Source: Suillus spraguei
Lineage: Eukaryota > Basidiomycota > Agaricomycetes > Boletales > Suillaceae
Length of the DNA stretch: 64,000 nt
Assembly: GCA_016800925.1 (NCBI GenBank)
Contig: JABCPU010000347.1
Span: 1 to 64,000, forward strand
Direction of reading: 5' to 3'
Every line of letters starts with the position of its first letter. Positions within the stretch are counted from its first letter, which is position 1. The translations under genes were made by a program, and so were the position numbers. Shown here piece after piece: positions 11,145 to 25,063 of the stretch. Below the pieces are notes generated by a model. That model was not told where the DNA came from. It saw only the letters and a list, made by a program, of their open reading frames with translations, and made no database searches.

Positions 11145-13494
11145 TCACCATCGCAACCTCATTTTTCTCGATATACCCTCGCTGAAATCTTTGAGTGCGA
11201 GATCCCCAGCAGCGCACGCCATAATGAGATGAATAGTGTTTGACACGTCAAAGTGGGCCCTGTGGTGAATCCTGCTGTGTCCGATATATCCTGGATGCTC
11301 GGCACGTTCTTTATCCTCTCGCAGACGATCTTGATGCTCTTTCCAAGCCTCTAGAATACTGTATAATGCGCAGGCGAAGGTGAGGATGGTGGTAATGGTG
11401 AGCGGGAGTGTAGCGAGCAGATATGTCGGCGAATTTTTGGCCCAGCGAGTCCAGCCTATCGTCGATATGAACATAGTCCCAGTAACTTGGGAAGAGAGGT
11501 TGTTCGGGATGACATTATCAGGGAAGCTACCTGTGGCCATAAACCCGGAACGAAGGAACTGTGAAATGATGCAAGGTCAAATTAGACTATATTGAACAGG
11601 CCAACGACCTCACCGTGGCGGAAAATTCGACGACACCACGCCAGTAGTCCTCCTAAGAAAGTTATAAGAAATGGATCAACATTGTATGAGATGTAACTGA
11701 CGAGCTCAGTGTAAACCTGTGTGTCATTGAGATTGTTATCGATGTATCCGGTAGTGGTCGAGGAATAGATGGAGTACAAGGTATCCCCAATTGTGCTGCT
11801 GGTAAGTCCCTGCGAGTTGATCGACTGAAACTTGGCAACTCCAGCAATAAATGAGAGTAGCTCGATATTCTCTGGCCCAAAAGGAGTGATTGAGGTGATC
11901 TCTGAAGAGATTTCTTCATTGGAATAATCGGCGCGAACTGTGGTCAACAAAGGGACTACTTCGCACATGCTTGCTTTAAGGAACCCATACTTGTAAAACC
12001 CTTGTGTAAAAATAGCTACAGAAACAAATTCGGTCAATGATTCCAAACGTGTATATTTCAAAGGCTCACTGAAGTTTGCATAAGTTTGGTTCGTGTTCTG
12101 TCCTAGGCACACGACAGATGGAAGAAAACCGCTCCCTGGTGAGCTCGTAGTTCCATTTGCATCTACCATGGTCACATATTCGTATGTTGTCAACGTATCT
12201 AAAAGTTGTTAGTGAACTCGAGAAAAGATATCAAAGATCCAAACTTACTGTTACCACAATTTGCACTGATACTCCACAAGCGGAGACCGGTGATGGAGTT
12301 GCTCGAACTTGAAGCAGCTGCGGCCGCATTGGCATAGATGAGGTAAGAGTTGTTCGTATTCCACAGGTACTGCGTTTGATTCGAGGCAATGACCCGGCAG
12401 CTGACATTGGCTGTTAACCCTTGTTGCGATATGGAATAGTTCCTGCTGAAGCCTTGAGGAATATACACGCTGGCGTGTGATCCGGGTATGACTCCCGTGT
12501 TGACCGTGACATTTCCACCAGAAAACCCGAGACGAGTACCATTGGCGTCCGGAATTCCATCCGAGCCGGAAAATGATTCAATGGTAGGCACGATCCCCTC
12601 TAGTTGCACAGATCAAAGATAGTTTAGAGTGAACTGAGGGACTGGACATACGTGTGGACATGTTGTATTTTGCGCCATTGAAATTGAATGTTCCGGGAAG
12701 ACCAAAGGTATACCCTGCAGCAGCAACTCCACTGAGCATTCCACCAACGTCGAGAACTTCGAGAGCATTGTCCTGGACTTGCTTATCTTATTTTACAAGT
12801 CACTCGTCAACTCGAGTAGAAATACACACTGAGATCATTTGCTATGAATTCTCCGCGGAGCAAGGTGGCGAACGCGCTTCCAGTTATGTCAATTTCTGAT
12901 CCATTCAACTGTACTGGCCACATGAAGTAGGATGGTGTCAAGAGAGTTGTCCACCTATGACTCCATTCAAACGAGAGGATCTCGACTATACTTTCAGAGA
13001 AGACGCACCCAGCCGTTAACAGCCTCATTACCCCAAAGATGAAGAGCGTCAAGATGGTCAATCCCACATATCGATGTTTCAGAATATGAGAGCCCTGTGC
13101 CAAAGCGATACCAGTGCTCAGGTGAATTAGAGAAATGGGCTTCCACATTCGATGTCTTAAAGCCTCTTTGACCGAAAGCGTGAAAAGACTGGTGGAAAAA
13201 TCACGTCTCACTGAATGAGTCAGAAAGAGAAAGGTAGACAGACGTAGCAGCGATGACTGATAGCACAGTTGCTATCAATGTGACAATCATTGTTAACTCT
13301 CCAGGATAGCTCCTCATTAACTGGCAGACTGGATCGGGTGGAGCAAGGTACTCGAGGTAGGTAACTACACCAAGGAATCCAAATCCAAATGCCAGGATAA
13401 CAATCTGAATGCAGATGATAACTGTAAAACGCCAAAAGTTGTCGGGGACATGAGGCATCGCAGGAGGGGGTAAATGCAGAATCCATGCTATCAT
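11145..13494 (-). CDS. Uncharacterised multipass membrane protein, agaricomycete type
   Basis: At least five exons encode a protein of roughly 650-700 residues. Transmembrane segments appear in the first 100 residues (FWRFTVIICIQIVILAFGFG and LTMIVTLIATVLSVIAATSV) and around 13060-13090 (VGLTILTLFIFGVM). Two more are near the C-terminus (FLITFLGGLLAW and LATLPLTITTILTFACALYS). Between them is a long, probably extracytoplasmic region rich in N-x-S/T sites (about 11700-12650), with FNFNGAKYNMST and DALRHRMW-like linkers. I know similar proteins only as hypotheticals in mushroom genomes and assign no function. The ATG at 13494 is the first in frame, but some intron borders, especially near 13210, are unresolved. 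No internal stop is forced, so it may be intact. Confidence 0.65.
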
Positions 13495-16400
13495 TCGGAT
13501 AGAAATATTAGATGGCGGAACACGAACCCTGCTGCATGTACGCCACCGACACAGCCTGGACTATAAAGCATCCATGAGTGGAGCCCGAGACCCGAATTAA
13601 TAATGCGTGTGGGTGACATCCACACAATAAAGATGGTCAGCAACGCAGCTACTCTCTAGTAGATACAGACATATCACGTGGTTTATATTTTTGATTCGCC
13701 CTAAACAAGTCCTCGGGAACTTGCAGGCGAACTTGGTGTCAAGGACATACTGGAAACTAAATGTACGAGATCCAACCTCTCCCTGCGACTTTGTTAAATG
13801 TTCAGATTCATGGATGGTAGCAACATACGTATATAGAATGACTTTTTTTGCCCAGTTTGCTTAAATAAACTTCAGCACAATAGCCTATACTTCGAACTGA
13901 AGCTAGCTCACTGAGACACCGGGAGAAATACGCTTAATTTCCAATAACTGTAACAGAACGCACCCTTAGCACGCGGCGAATCTAGATTGTCCTTCGAGCT
14001 TCGAGGGAAAGGAGAGGGCGAAAGGACTTTTGGAGGACCGCCACCACATGTCATGTGTGCGGTTGCGGTTTGATGTAAGTTAAACGACTTTCCCACAGTT
14101 GTGGCAATCTTTGTATCCTTCACATTAATTCAGGTTAGAACACGATGTACGTAACTAAAAACAGCATCTTGGCAAGATGCGGTTCCGACACTGGCATCTG
14201 CAGCACTGTGGTGCGGTTCCAGCTGGCATCCACCTGGTACAGGTATGCTACCGTGGCGGATACCACCTCTACTAGTAGCCATTTATTTAGAATTCCCTCT
14301 TCCGACCGCAGCATCTTCTCCTCGCGGATATTCCACCTGGTTTGGGTGGATAATCAACTCAAATGAAATAACAGCGATACAAGGCGCACTTGTAGTTATT
14401 CTTGAAAGCTTGGCAAGTGTGCTCCAAGGGAGAAACTGCCCGGAACGGTTAACTGAATGAGGCTCGCATACAAAGCGTGCCGGTATCATCACACAAAGAA
14501 TGGAACACGCTCCCTGAAGTACGCCACTAGGGTCCTGTAAAGTGTATTGGCATCGACCTTCTGATACGCCTGGCACGATGATCGTCTACACGGATATGTA
14601 CGCAACCTCAGCTCCAAGTCACCATCCTTCAAAGAGCCTTCAAGGCGCTTTCTGGGTGCCATATCTAGCTAGAGTCGGCTTACGCACCTTTTTAGTCGTT
14701 ATTGCACCTCAGCTCCTTACATTCACAATTCAGAGATTCAAGCCCCATATTATCTTCACTGCAGCGATGTGAAAGACTATCGATTATCATTGATCTCATT
14801 GTGTTTTGTCCCCTCTTCGAAGTCTCTGCTCTTCGCTTCAGTTCACAATAGCTTTTACCACTCAGTCTGTGCTAGACTTTGTGTAACTTGTATTAGGTTT
14901 TAGCTTAATAGCATGTACATCTACAAGCAATGCATTGCCTTTGTTCCTATTACGACTTCATTGTTCAGCTCACGCTATGATGATTACCTGCAGGATGTTG
15001 ATGGTTGTCACTCGTTAAAGCCTAAGGTATTGGCGAGTGATTCTCCGTGCGAACTCTTCACCTTTCGTTTGGTATTAATTGCCCATCTCGTGATACTGCT
15101 AATGCCCACACGTCATTGCAATACCCCTCCGTCTTCTTCAACACAACACCTATTTTCAGGCCCTACTGACTACCCTTATGCTGTCTTTATGGCCTTTAAT
15201 TCCACATTCTACCGGAGGTTGATGGCATTTCATGCAGTCGAGCGAGGGAATTGTGGTGTCTTTCTCTGAGATGCGGAGGTGCGTATACTGTGTTTTATGC
15301 TACCTTCATTTTCTTTGACGCACAGGACACGAAACTGTTTGCCTCCACGTCTCCATTACCATTACTACAACAAGAATGCACCCTATCGTCGTACATACCA
15401 GTCACCTACACCCACAGAGTCATCACTATTCAGGCGTAAATTGTTATGGACATGTCGACGCTGCCGCCGCCATCCTGTCCGTTCCGTTCGCCGCTTTTTC
15501 GAGCGCGCAGAACGATAAGATGTTGCAGCTGATATCGATTCCATTCACGTTTTCGATGCCAAACGATGTGTGTCAGAGTCACGATAAGGATCAGCCCTAT
15601 TTTGCAGCTCTGTCGGCATCGTACAATGAGTCCTGGTCATCAGGACATGCTTTTTGACTGCTATTGCCATACGGTTCCCTTCGCCGGTCTACTCTTTGGA
15701 CATGCTGAGATCATGCCATACTTCGCTAATCATCTTGGCTTACTCGTCGATGCACCCGCGGCCGTCTATCATGACTCAAAGTCTATTACTTTTTTTCATC
15801 CGTGAAGTCGGAGGGAAACCGGCGGTGTCATTCTGGTATGAAATCTCTATATTTTCCAGTCTCATGCTTACAGTAACACGGGCAGCATACGTAGCAAGAC
15901 CAAAAGATATACTACTTGGCCGTGCAAGCAACTCAGTGGCGACACCGAGACAGCACTGTCACAGCCTCCGCAGACACACACAACTGTCTCGAAAACCGAG
16001 CAAGACGATATGCGTACCCTCGCAGCTGGTACGAATATCAATCGTTGTGATGCAATGAGACTTACCGAAGAATGCAGTTGTGGTAAGTGGTTCATGGCGG
16101 GTGCGTTGAAAGGGCACGTTGCGGGGGGTTGCAGTAACTTTGAAAATTTTTATTGGTTGTAGTTTTCGAGGTCTTTTGAGAAGCACAGATAGTTCTGTGT
16201 GAGCTCGATATTAGGACTTTTTTTTTCAATTCAATTAAGGGAACCAAGCTAACCCGGAACCATAACAAGGTCTTGTTCGTGGTCAAGAGGCTTTTGACGC
16301 CGCTGTCCCTCTTACCCAGTAGGTCAGACAAATTTGCAGACTTCTTATTATGTTCTTATGTTACACTACACATACTTACCTTGTTCTCAGGACCTTCAAA

Positions 16401-16627
16401 TTGTTGTTTTCATGGAAGCTAGCATATTTCGGAACATAACAAGGCGCGACTCCGAAGGTTCCATGGAAATGCGTGTAACGAACACGTGACTTTTCTGGCA
16501 CTCGCCAACACCAACAACGATTCCTTGACGAATGTGACGTGCACCAGTTCCTAGAAATCAATCACCAATGATCTTACAAGGTAATATTACAGATTCAGAC
16601 AATATTACCGAGCTAACTACTACTTAT
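13495..16627. other. Intergenic, 3.1 kb, no gene seen
   Basis: Numerous short overlapping open frames on the + strand (14145-16058) reflect a C/T-rich sequence. They lack any recognisable domain or consistent splice structure. Nothing here can be supported as a gene. Confidence 0.5.
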
Positions 16628-18808
16628 TCAAAACTTCACCTCCCCAGTGAGTTCACCAGCATATGTGTATCCCATGTGAACTCGTAACACGGTGTTCGGA
16701 TCAGCTTTATCATACTTTCCGAGTTTGGATTGGCCCGCCCACTCGACGTTCTTGCCCCACAGATCGAAAAATCGTTGGATCTTCTCATTCTGTCCGGATG
16801 CATGCAGGTATTCATACACTGCGCGCCATGCGCTGTCCAATGCACCAACAACCCACCTGCGGGTTACATTGCCTTTAAGTTGTAATCATCAAAACGACCC
16901 AACCGCTTTTCACTCACGCATGACGAGTGCTGATAGCCTCTCCAGCGAAATGGAACCTCTTGTTCTGATTGGGTGCAGTGAGAGCCGAGTATAAATTCTG
17001 AAAATCTCCAGGCCCAAAGAACGCAAAGGCACCTGTAGCGGAGATAGTGAGAACCTATTGGCTCACATCAACATTCAAAGACTCACCCATGACAAGCGGG
17101 TCGTCGCTCCAGTCCCATGCATGCATGTCTACAAACTGTTCTGACAAGGTAGCATAATCCATCTTGTGTACGTCTGCGAGATTGCGCAGCACGAGTTCTT
17201 TTAATTGCTCCTCATACTCTACCTTACCGGTGTTGATGAGCGTTCCCAAACGTTCTGCATCATTTGTCCAACAGTAGCTCGCAATCAGCACTGTGGATGG
17301 CGTGCTAGATTCAGCCCCGTGAGAGGGGTAGACGATAGTTCGAATGGGAAGGTCTGTAGATGACTGGCCTCCTATGATATCGAAATTGTCGGTCCACCAC
17401 GCTGATTTAAAGCGCATGCCAACCTTGATTGAAGGACCGTACTGCAGTTTACGCAATGCATTCTTCTGCATCACATTTAAACCAGCACTTCCGAGTTCAA
17501 TCATCCGCAGGCACGGCAGAGGGATAGTCGATATAACGTGTGAATATGTACGTGGGCTAGATTCGCCCCTCACAACGACATGCATTCCGGTGGTTCCCTT
17601 CTGAAGGATGCTCGTGACCTTCTTATTGAAGTGAATGAGAGGCTTGGTGCCGCAAGAAGTAAGGTAATCGGCCATGTAGTCGGTGAGCACGTGAGAACCG
17701 CCTCTAGGTACGATAATATCATGTAAGATGCATGAGTTCTAAGACAGAAGTGCGCTTACTTAAAACACTTCCAATCTACGTCTCCAAATGTCTCCGGCTC
17801 GACAGCGGCGAATGCTAATGCCTCAAGAACCGCTTCAGTTAAGGCGCGGTCGTACGAGCCCGTGCTGTTGTCGAATGTCTCGCACCAATTGATGATGTCG
17901 GTGGGAAGATGGGTGCACGGAATGTTGAGTCCGGGGCTGGGAATGTATTTGAATGACATGAATGAGCGAAGCGAGTATGCATCGTGCTTCCGCATGTTGA
18001 CCCAGCCCGAATTGACATTGTGCTTTATATCGTAGATAATGTCCTTAGCGAACGGCGCAATGACGTCTCCGACAATATTCTCAACTCCGGCGGCAATATA
18101 CTGAGGACTCACACCCATCTCCCGGGCATGAAAGTCAGGAGGGCGCTCTGTCTTAGAGAGGACTTCATAACGTTCTCCGTTGAAGTAGCGGAAATACCCT
18201 AGTCTTTTTGACGTAAAGTGATAATCAATGAGTTGAGATTTTAGAGGTGCCCTGGGTAGACCCCAAAATGGCCCAGGGTTTTCAGTTTTTGATAGGGGGG
18301 TTGGTCCATCCATGTCGTTGAGCTTGGAGTAGTTGATTAACTCGCCCAAGCGCCTCATAATGCCAATCTTATAATTGCCTTGAGCGTCTTTCTTCGGCAG
18401 GGGGAACCTCATGGCGCCAGCATCCTAGTCAGTGGGAAAGCCAAGAGTATACATGATCAGCATCTTTGGTGCAGTGGCATCGAATGAACGACATACATAG
18501 TAGTCGTATTCTCGACCATTTGGGAAGTTGTAGGTGAGGATGCGTCCGCCGGTGCGGTCCGACGCCTCCAAGATCTCGTACTTGATATTCAGCGAATCTA
18601 GAATGAGAGCCGTGTATAGACCACCAACTCCTGCACCTAGAATTCCAACTGTACCCGGCGGGCCATAACCATCCTCAGAGAGTTTAGGTAGCTGCGAGGT
18701 CTCTTCAGGAGCGGTGGTGGTGACTGGGAAAATACTCTTGTGGAGAGCATCGTCAAAATTTTCGATAATTTTTTGACCCCAGTAACCGAAGACATCTTGG
18801 GAATCCAT
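16628..18808 (-). CDS. L-amino acid oxidase, FAD-dependent amine oxidase family
   Basis: This enzyme oxidatively deaminates L-amino acids to 2-oxo acids, ammonia and hydrogen peroxide. Exon 1 (18497-18808) carries the FAD-binding Rossmann motif GILGAGVGGLYTALIL ending in EASDRTGGR. A 72-nt intron (18425-18496) joins DYY to DAGAMRFPLP, a family signature. Later exons give RYFNGERYEVL, KGGSHVLTDYMADYL (across an intron near 17700-17760), AWWTDNFDIIGGQSSTDLP, and the C-terminal FAD motif RFHFAGEAISTRHAWVVGAL. The gene ends GELTGEVKF and is about 600 residues long. All splice joints checked are in frame. In mycorrhizal agarics such enzymes help mineralise organic nitrogen, but that role here is inference. 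No secretion signal is seen. Confidence 0.9.
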
Positions 18809-18864
18809 GGAAAGCGCGACTGAAGATTGAATATCTCGTCTAGTAAGGACAGACCTAAAACCAT

Positions 18865-18872
18865 CTTATATA
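18865..18872 (-). promoter_or_regulatory. TATA box of the L-amino acid oxidase gene
   Basis: The minus strand reads TATATAAG about 57 bp before the ATG at 18808, a usual basidiomycete distance. There is no other support. Confidence 0.45.
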
Positions 18873-21516
18873 CATTGCATTTCGTTCGGAGAATGAAGAG
18901 GATTATCCGCAAGCAGCATCTGGATTCTGGAACAGAACCTGAAGAGATCTATCTGGCGCTGGAAGATATCGGATATGGAATGGCTTCACCACCGTCTGGC
19001 GTCTTCTAAGACGCCATCACCAGATAGAAGTATGCCTTCCCTACGTGACATCCTAAATCCAATCTACGTCGCGCGCAATGTCACTTATGGATACCAGTTA
19101 ACGTAGCCAGAATACTTACATGTCTGTGTTTGATCTTTCCCTGGGTTACACAGTACTAATCAACCAAACATAAGTCATTGGTTTAACGCAGGCATCTTCG
19201 ATTGAGACAATGGATTCCTGCCACTGTAAGTTCCGGGTCAGCGTCAATAATCAAAGATCATGAACAAAGCCAGATGTAACATACTGGCGCCCAACTGATG
19301 CTTTCATTAACTTCGCGTATGATCCATGATATCCTGACCTCAATATGACCTCGCACATGGTACCAAAGATCCGCTCCCAATTTCGAATGTGGCCTAGATG
19401 TCTCCAGACGTTGCAAATCTGCTGAGACAACAGAACTCCATCTGATAAATTGCTCTTGTTTTACATCGTGTTATCTCAAGTTAGTCTTGATTATGGCGAA
19501 GTTGCGGTGTATCACAAGGACAAATGTTGCCACAAATCACATGATCAGAGTCTTGTGCTGCCTATTCCAGACGCAAAAAGGTCTAGAAACGTACTAGTAT
19601 TAATACATGGTAGTTCAAGAATTTGAAGTGAAAGAGGTGGTCTCATACCAGCCGCCTTATATTTTGGTAGGAGTAGTGGAAACAAGACGAGAGCGATAGG
19701 TCTTGGTTAGGGGTCCTGTCCAGCGGAATAGGGAGATCACGGTGGGAAGTTTTTTTGCAATGCGGGATGACGGTTCGCCAAAATTCTGAATCGGGAGTTG
19801 CTTCGGCGGTATACATAAAATGTATGCTTCTGATGGGGAGAAGGAGATCAAGGATAGGAAATCTGGGATTTGATTAGCGGGTACCAGTGCATACGACCTT
19901 TGATGTTGCAGTCATGATCACGAACATACTTTTATATAAAGAGTGACACGTGCAACTGGGAGGGGCGTCTATCTGATTATCGGGATAAACGTACTGCCTG
20001 CAGCCGCATCGTTATCAATGAAATCAGCAGATAGTATGGGAAGAAGAATTTTCGCTAGTTCTATGTAGAACACCGACGGTCCGAAACATACTGTTTTTCT
20101 GCAGAGTAAGTAGAGGTTATATATTCAGTGGGCTGCACGAGTCAAGGGCACGAGCCGAGATACTCTTGTGACTGTAATGTAGAGTGCGAAGAAGTGTTTG
20201 TAGAGATACTGCAGCGTGCTCGTAGTTCGTGCTGCAGCTCATCAAGGCAGATAATGATATTTCGGAGAATGGTTGTAGCGAGAAAGACAATATCATTTAT
20301 ACTGAGGTTGCGACGGCGGCCACGAGGTTCATTGTTTGCATGCTGATATGAGGTGGCAGTTAGCCTGATAGCTTTGTATACCAGTATCTTCTTGTTACCG
20401 AGTAAATAACAAATACTTGTGACAGAATACCGACGTCGGTGAGAAACAGGTATGCGAGCTAGTGGGCAGCTGGAGTGTTTCATTGTCAGTCAAACACTTA
20501 CGGGGTCCTACGGATGTAGCTTTTGTGCTTCTGCATAATTACCGGAACAGCTGTAAACAACTTCAAAAAAAGGGACACCTGCCCCCGTTAGCACCAAAGT
20601 GTTGCCTTTCCAGCTCCATCTAGGAAGAACAATATGTTGTCATACCTCCCCTCGTGTAATACACCGCGTCGGAAGGGTTACCGGAAGATCAACATGCACG
20701 TACTCTCATTGCCCACCTTGAATACGGCATCATGGAAGCACTAGACAAAGTTGCGGCTAATACAACCCAGGGAATCAATTCGTTTTGAAACCAGGGAACA
20801 AGATCATGCTGTAAATTGAAGCATCGGAGAATACATATGTAAAAAGGTGATAAACGCATGGCTAAATTTATGCATAGCTACGACCATCCACTAGCAGAAG
20901 CTTACCCGAAATTCTTCACATACACTCTGGACCTCCCAAAATACTCAGACACGTTCTAGACTTCCTAGCTGCGGCTTGGACCAGTGATGACCGATGACGG
21001 AGATCGCTAGATGGACAATTTATAGAAAGAATCATAGACGAAATGAAGGTTGGAAATAACAGAAAGTACCTGGTTTTTGGGTGGGTTGCTCAGCTCATCG
21101 TTACATCAACGACACTGATTAAACACCGCGTCTTATTTATTTCAACGCGTACTACTTGTACCAGAGGCATAATCACGTATTGGCTCATTGTTTCTTATCC
21201 TATTCAATCCATATACTTCTACACATTATATACGTCTGACTCCGATCTCAGTGTTTCCTTCCTCACAGGTGGTTTCCACTAAGATCCCAGAAGGAAGCAG
21301 TTACATGACACGGGGTTCGATTCATGGCATGCCTAGGATTCAAGAGGTGGTCATCTATTTCAACTGCCAAGCTTTGAGAGCTGTGTTAAAATATCAAGTA
21401 GTAATACATGCGCAGTGATATCGGCGAAAAGAGATGGATAGCAGGCAAACAACTTCGTCAAACACATCCGTCTTAGAGGCGGACGCATTAGCTATCGAGG
21501 CTCATCACATCACAGC
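18873..21516. other. Intergenic, 2.6 kb, no gene seen
   Basis: Two genes transcribed to the left flank this stretch. Open frames near 19657-19851 and 20128-20483 show no domain-like content. A GGTTCGATTC string at about 21316 resembles a tRNA T-loop but has no paired arms around it. Confidence 0.5.
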
Positions 21517-23828
21517 TCAACTCATCGCCTTCTCCAAATCCTCCTTCTCATCTTCCCTCGCCTTCTCATCGCCCCCAGTGCTCGGCACCTCGCCCTGCAA
21601 CTGATAAGGCTGCACGGGGTCAGGATGCTGGAACAACACAAATTTGAAGCCGTAGGGTATCTGCCGCAGACCATACATAGCGTGCGTGCGAAGAGGGACA
21701 GTGAAAACTTGGTCGAGCTCCTCTAGGGTCTTGCCTTTCGTCTCGGGCACGAATAGCAGGATGAGCACCCAGAGAATACAGCACCATGCTGCGTACCAGC
21801 CGAAGGCACCTTGTGGTTTGAAGGCCAAGATAAGCGAAGGCCAAGTGATTGCCAAAATGAAGTTCCAGAACCAAGTGGTCGCAGTGGCAAAGGACATGCC
21901 GACATCACGGATGTAGAGAGGGAATGCCTCTGCGGCGTACGTGAACGGCACTGGACCTTCGCCTGGAGAGTAGAAGATCGCGAAAAGGTCTGAAGGGGTG
22001 GATATCAATGGCAGTATTTAACACCATGAGGATGACATACATATTCCAATACTAACGCCAGCTAAACGCCCTGTCTCCGAAGTACTCCAGAAGGAAAAGC
22101 TCGTGATTAGAAGACAGATGGCCATGCAGGGGAATGTGAGTAAAAGTAGGTTCCTCCGTCCAAAAGTGTCGATCTAGCGTTTCGACTTTCATTACTTACG
22201 GAAATCTCAGTTATGGAAAGGACCACTCACGGTGAAAATAGCAGGGAATGTGAACAACCAGTTAAGCGCACCGAATGCAAAAGAGGAATACAGTGCTGAA
22301 ACTTGCGAGAAACCAGAAGCCAGGAAGATGTTGGACGAGTAGTAAGCTGCCTACCGCGTCAATAATCATTTCAAATCATAAACACGAATCCCATACCAAT
22401 GACATTGACACCACAAAACTGCTGACCGAACATGACAATCCAACTAGCAACGGCAGCATGCCTGTTACGCGGAATCGCGAACATCTCAACAACACGGTTG
22501 CGACCCTTCTCCATCTCGGTTTCGGCTTCGACTAACACGTGAATATAGTACAAATCACGAGCAGCCTGAACGGGCGACAAACGAAGCCGACAAAGCTCAT
22601 TGAATGCTTCTTCGTAGCGACCCTTGGAGATCAACCAACGAGGTGACTCGGGTGCAAAAAAGACCTGCAAGCAGACAACAAGACCTGGAATACCAGCAGA
22701 AGCTAGCATGAGTCGCCAGTTCAGACCAGTAATATCATGGGTGTCCGAAATGAAGTAGAATGCAGAGTCGATGAGGTCTCCTAGAGCAATGCCGAAAGCG
22801 GTCCACATTTGCCACATCATGACGAGAGCACCACGGATCGGTGCAGGTGAACACTCGGCGGTATACACTGGGACAGTGGTAGATTTGGGGCCAATACCAA
22901 AACCAAGGAAGAACCGTGCGATGAAAAGATGCCACCAGGTATTTGTCAATCCAGACCAGATACATGTCAAGAATGAGATCATGCAAGTGATGAAAATGGT
23001 GTTTTTACGCCCAAGATAGTCGTTGAGTGGATGCGTCATCCAACAAGAAATGGTGGCACAGCATCTGTGAAGTGATGAGGAACGATATTTCACGATAAGA
23101 ACAAAGTACACACAAGTAGGGTGCAGAGTTGATCAGACCGATCAACCACGAATCACGTTCTGCACACACGATTTACGGATTATGATTGTTGGAACGATGG
23201 AAAAACTTACGCACTACTATTGGGATCACCAATGCCAAACTGCTTGGGATAAATGATTTGAGCACCATTGATAACAGCCTCATCCATTCCTTGAACAGCT
23301 GCTGCAAGTGATGACATCACAACCATCTATTTTGCCGTGAGTTATGATAAAACGGTTCAAAAGAGGACGACCCCAACATAATACAGCGTGAATGTTTGTC
23401 GCCACTTGTGCGTAACCTCTTGCGTTAAAAATTGTTTGTCTTCATCTGAAAACATGTCTAGACGACTATGACCTGCGCATCAAGGACCTCAAGTCAGCTA
23501 GGGCAAACGTTTCTCAAGCTAACATACACGTTGGATCCTGGGCAACGAGCGCCCCCTTCTTGAGCACAGGTAGCAGATGAGTCAATCCTCTCTCGTGAGC
23601 GAACATTTCAACATCCATCATAAGGCGATCATGAGGTATACCGCGCAAGGGGTTTGCTAACTTGGCATTGGCATTACTGACAAAAAAATTGCGTCAGCTG
23701 TTGGCGCATGACACAAGGGATACGCACGCGATGGCTCTTGTCCTTGCATCTATATGTGATCCATGACGGTGAAGCGTGTCCTTTACCGCGGTATCAGATT
23801 TTTCATTCGAAGGTGAGGACGTCGACAT
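21517..23828 (-). CDS. MFS sugar porter (12-helix hexose/maltose-type transporter)
   Basis: The start ATG at 23828 opens MSTSSPSNEKSDTAVKD, a hydrophilic cytoplasmic N-terminus of about 110 residues rich in charged residues (FSDEDKQFLTQEVTHKWRQT). Then come sugar-porter signatures: MDEAVINGAQIIYP, YLGRKNTIF, RFFLGFGIGPKSTTVPVY, the PESPRWLISKGR motif at the end of the first half, GQQFCGVNVIAYYSS, FGRRNLLLL, GPVPFTYAAEAFPL, and the closing PETKGKTLEELDQVF. The protein sits in the plasma membrane and imports sugar with protons. The tail is acidic (EKAREDEKEDLEKAMS). Introns of about 50-70 nt interrupt it (for example near 23690, 23480, 23360, 23180, 22360, 22190 and 22000). Substrate cannot be decided from sequence. 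It looks intact. Confidence 0.9.
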
Positions 23829-24249
23829 CACGGTTGTAGGCCTGCAGCAGAAAGTGGGTGGAAGGTACTACCCAGGAACAGAGTGCTGCGACCGCTACAG
23901 TGATAAAGCTTGAGCACATAGCCTAAGGGCGTGTTTGCAACGTGCTGGTTTGCCGGCTTCGTGGCCCATCCACTGTGTACAAGAAATTTACGTAGCCTAG
24001 ATTGCTCAGACTTTGGCCTGATCTGGGCCCTGGGATCCTGAGACCCGAGGCTGTAGGGCAAGCATTTCGATCAAGAATATGTTTAAGGTGTTTGTCGTTG
24101 TGACCTTCTATGTATAGATGTCGAACAGTAAGCTGGTAGTAGCTGTAACCACAATAAAATGCAAATAAAAGCAAACATTTTGCACCCGGACAAATATCGT
24201 GCAGTCGACGTGGACGAAACGAGTCCGAGTCACGGCAGCCTAATACCTA

Positions 24250-24322
24250 TTTGAATTCGAAAAGGTGGTTTCAGTGTGATGGAAGCCATACAGCACACCG
24301 AAACCGCCTTTTCGAATTCAAA
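24250..24322. repeat. Near-perfect 29-bp inverted repeat, hairpin with 15-bp loop
   Basis: The left arm 24250-24278 begins TTTGAATTCGAAAAGG. The right arm 24294-24322 is its reverse complement with two mismatches. It lies about 420 bp upstream of the sugar porter ATG. It could be a decayed foldback element or a regulatory dyad. No target duplication was found. Confidence 0.7.
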
Positions 24323-24385
24323 CCTCCACAACCAGCTCACCCACCGCAAGAATATATATCTGGTTATCTTCAAAAGCCGAACATC

Positions 24386-24520
24386 ATGATCTCGAAGGAC
24401 GACAAAGTGCCGCAACTTCTCGATTTTGACTGGACTGGACGCGAAGGTGAGGCTACATATACCCTTTATCCGAGTTCATCTCTGCTGGTATTAGAGCTTG
24501 CACCTCCATCGAGCAGTTAG
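24386..24520 (+). pseudogene. Possible fragment of a fungal protein-kinase-like gene
   Basis: The 44 codons include KVPQLLDFDWTGREGEATYT. This resembles the LxDFDWAG-EGxxxYP segment of kinase-like domains common in mushroom genomes. A TATA-like AATATATAT lies about 30 bp upstream. There is nothing else of a kinase on either side, so this is a relic at best. The call is tentative and rests on one short motif. Confidence 0.25.
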
Positions 24521-25063
24521 TAACTGATCGACGGATGTGCAAGCTCTAGGATCATCGATCGGGACTGATAATGATCACTGTATGCTATGCTAGCGCTACT
24601 GCGAATGATCATGATAGACCCTTCAGTTTTGCTGCATCACACACCCTCGGCTCTTGCATACCTACATTCCAGGTCTGCGCTATTACTATTGTCCCAGCCG
24701 TACACAGTACCTATTCATGATCATGAAAATACACGAGGCAGTTGGTCTGTTCCATTACATAGTTCCTTCAGCAAATCCAATAACGAATGAAGCTTCCATC
24801 TATTGTGCGTCTCAGATGCAGTCTTGACACTGGTAGAAGCATGCCTCCCAACATCTTACACATGCAACGACACACGTCGTTCCGTTGATTCTTCTCACAA
24901 GCGGCTTGGTGGAATGGGCGTATACACTGGAGCAGTGAGTGCTCTAACCGCCTCCTCCGAATGGGGCGGATACCTCATCGCCAAGTGTGCCTCAGCTCTG
25001 CATCATGTCCAGATCAGCCTTCAAGCTCAAGGGATAAAAGTGTAACCCAAACAAAAATAAAAC
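24521..25063. other. Intergenic, no gene seen
   Basis: Sequence between the possible kinase relic and the aldehyde dehydrogenase stop codon. Open frames near 24587-25045 have no recognisable content. Confidence 0.5.

Noticed and set aside
15200..16060. Several overlapping + strand open frames
   Set aside because: They overlap each other in different frames, lack domain content, and follow base composition.
21310..21330. tRNA T-loop-like GGTTCGATTC
   Set aside because: Flanking bases do not form a T-stem, and no anticodon or D arm is found upstream.
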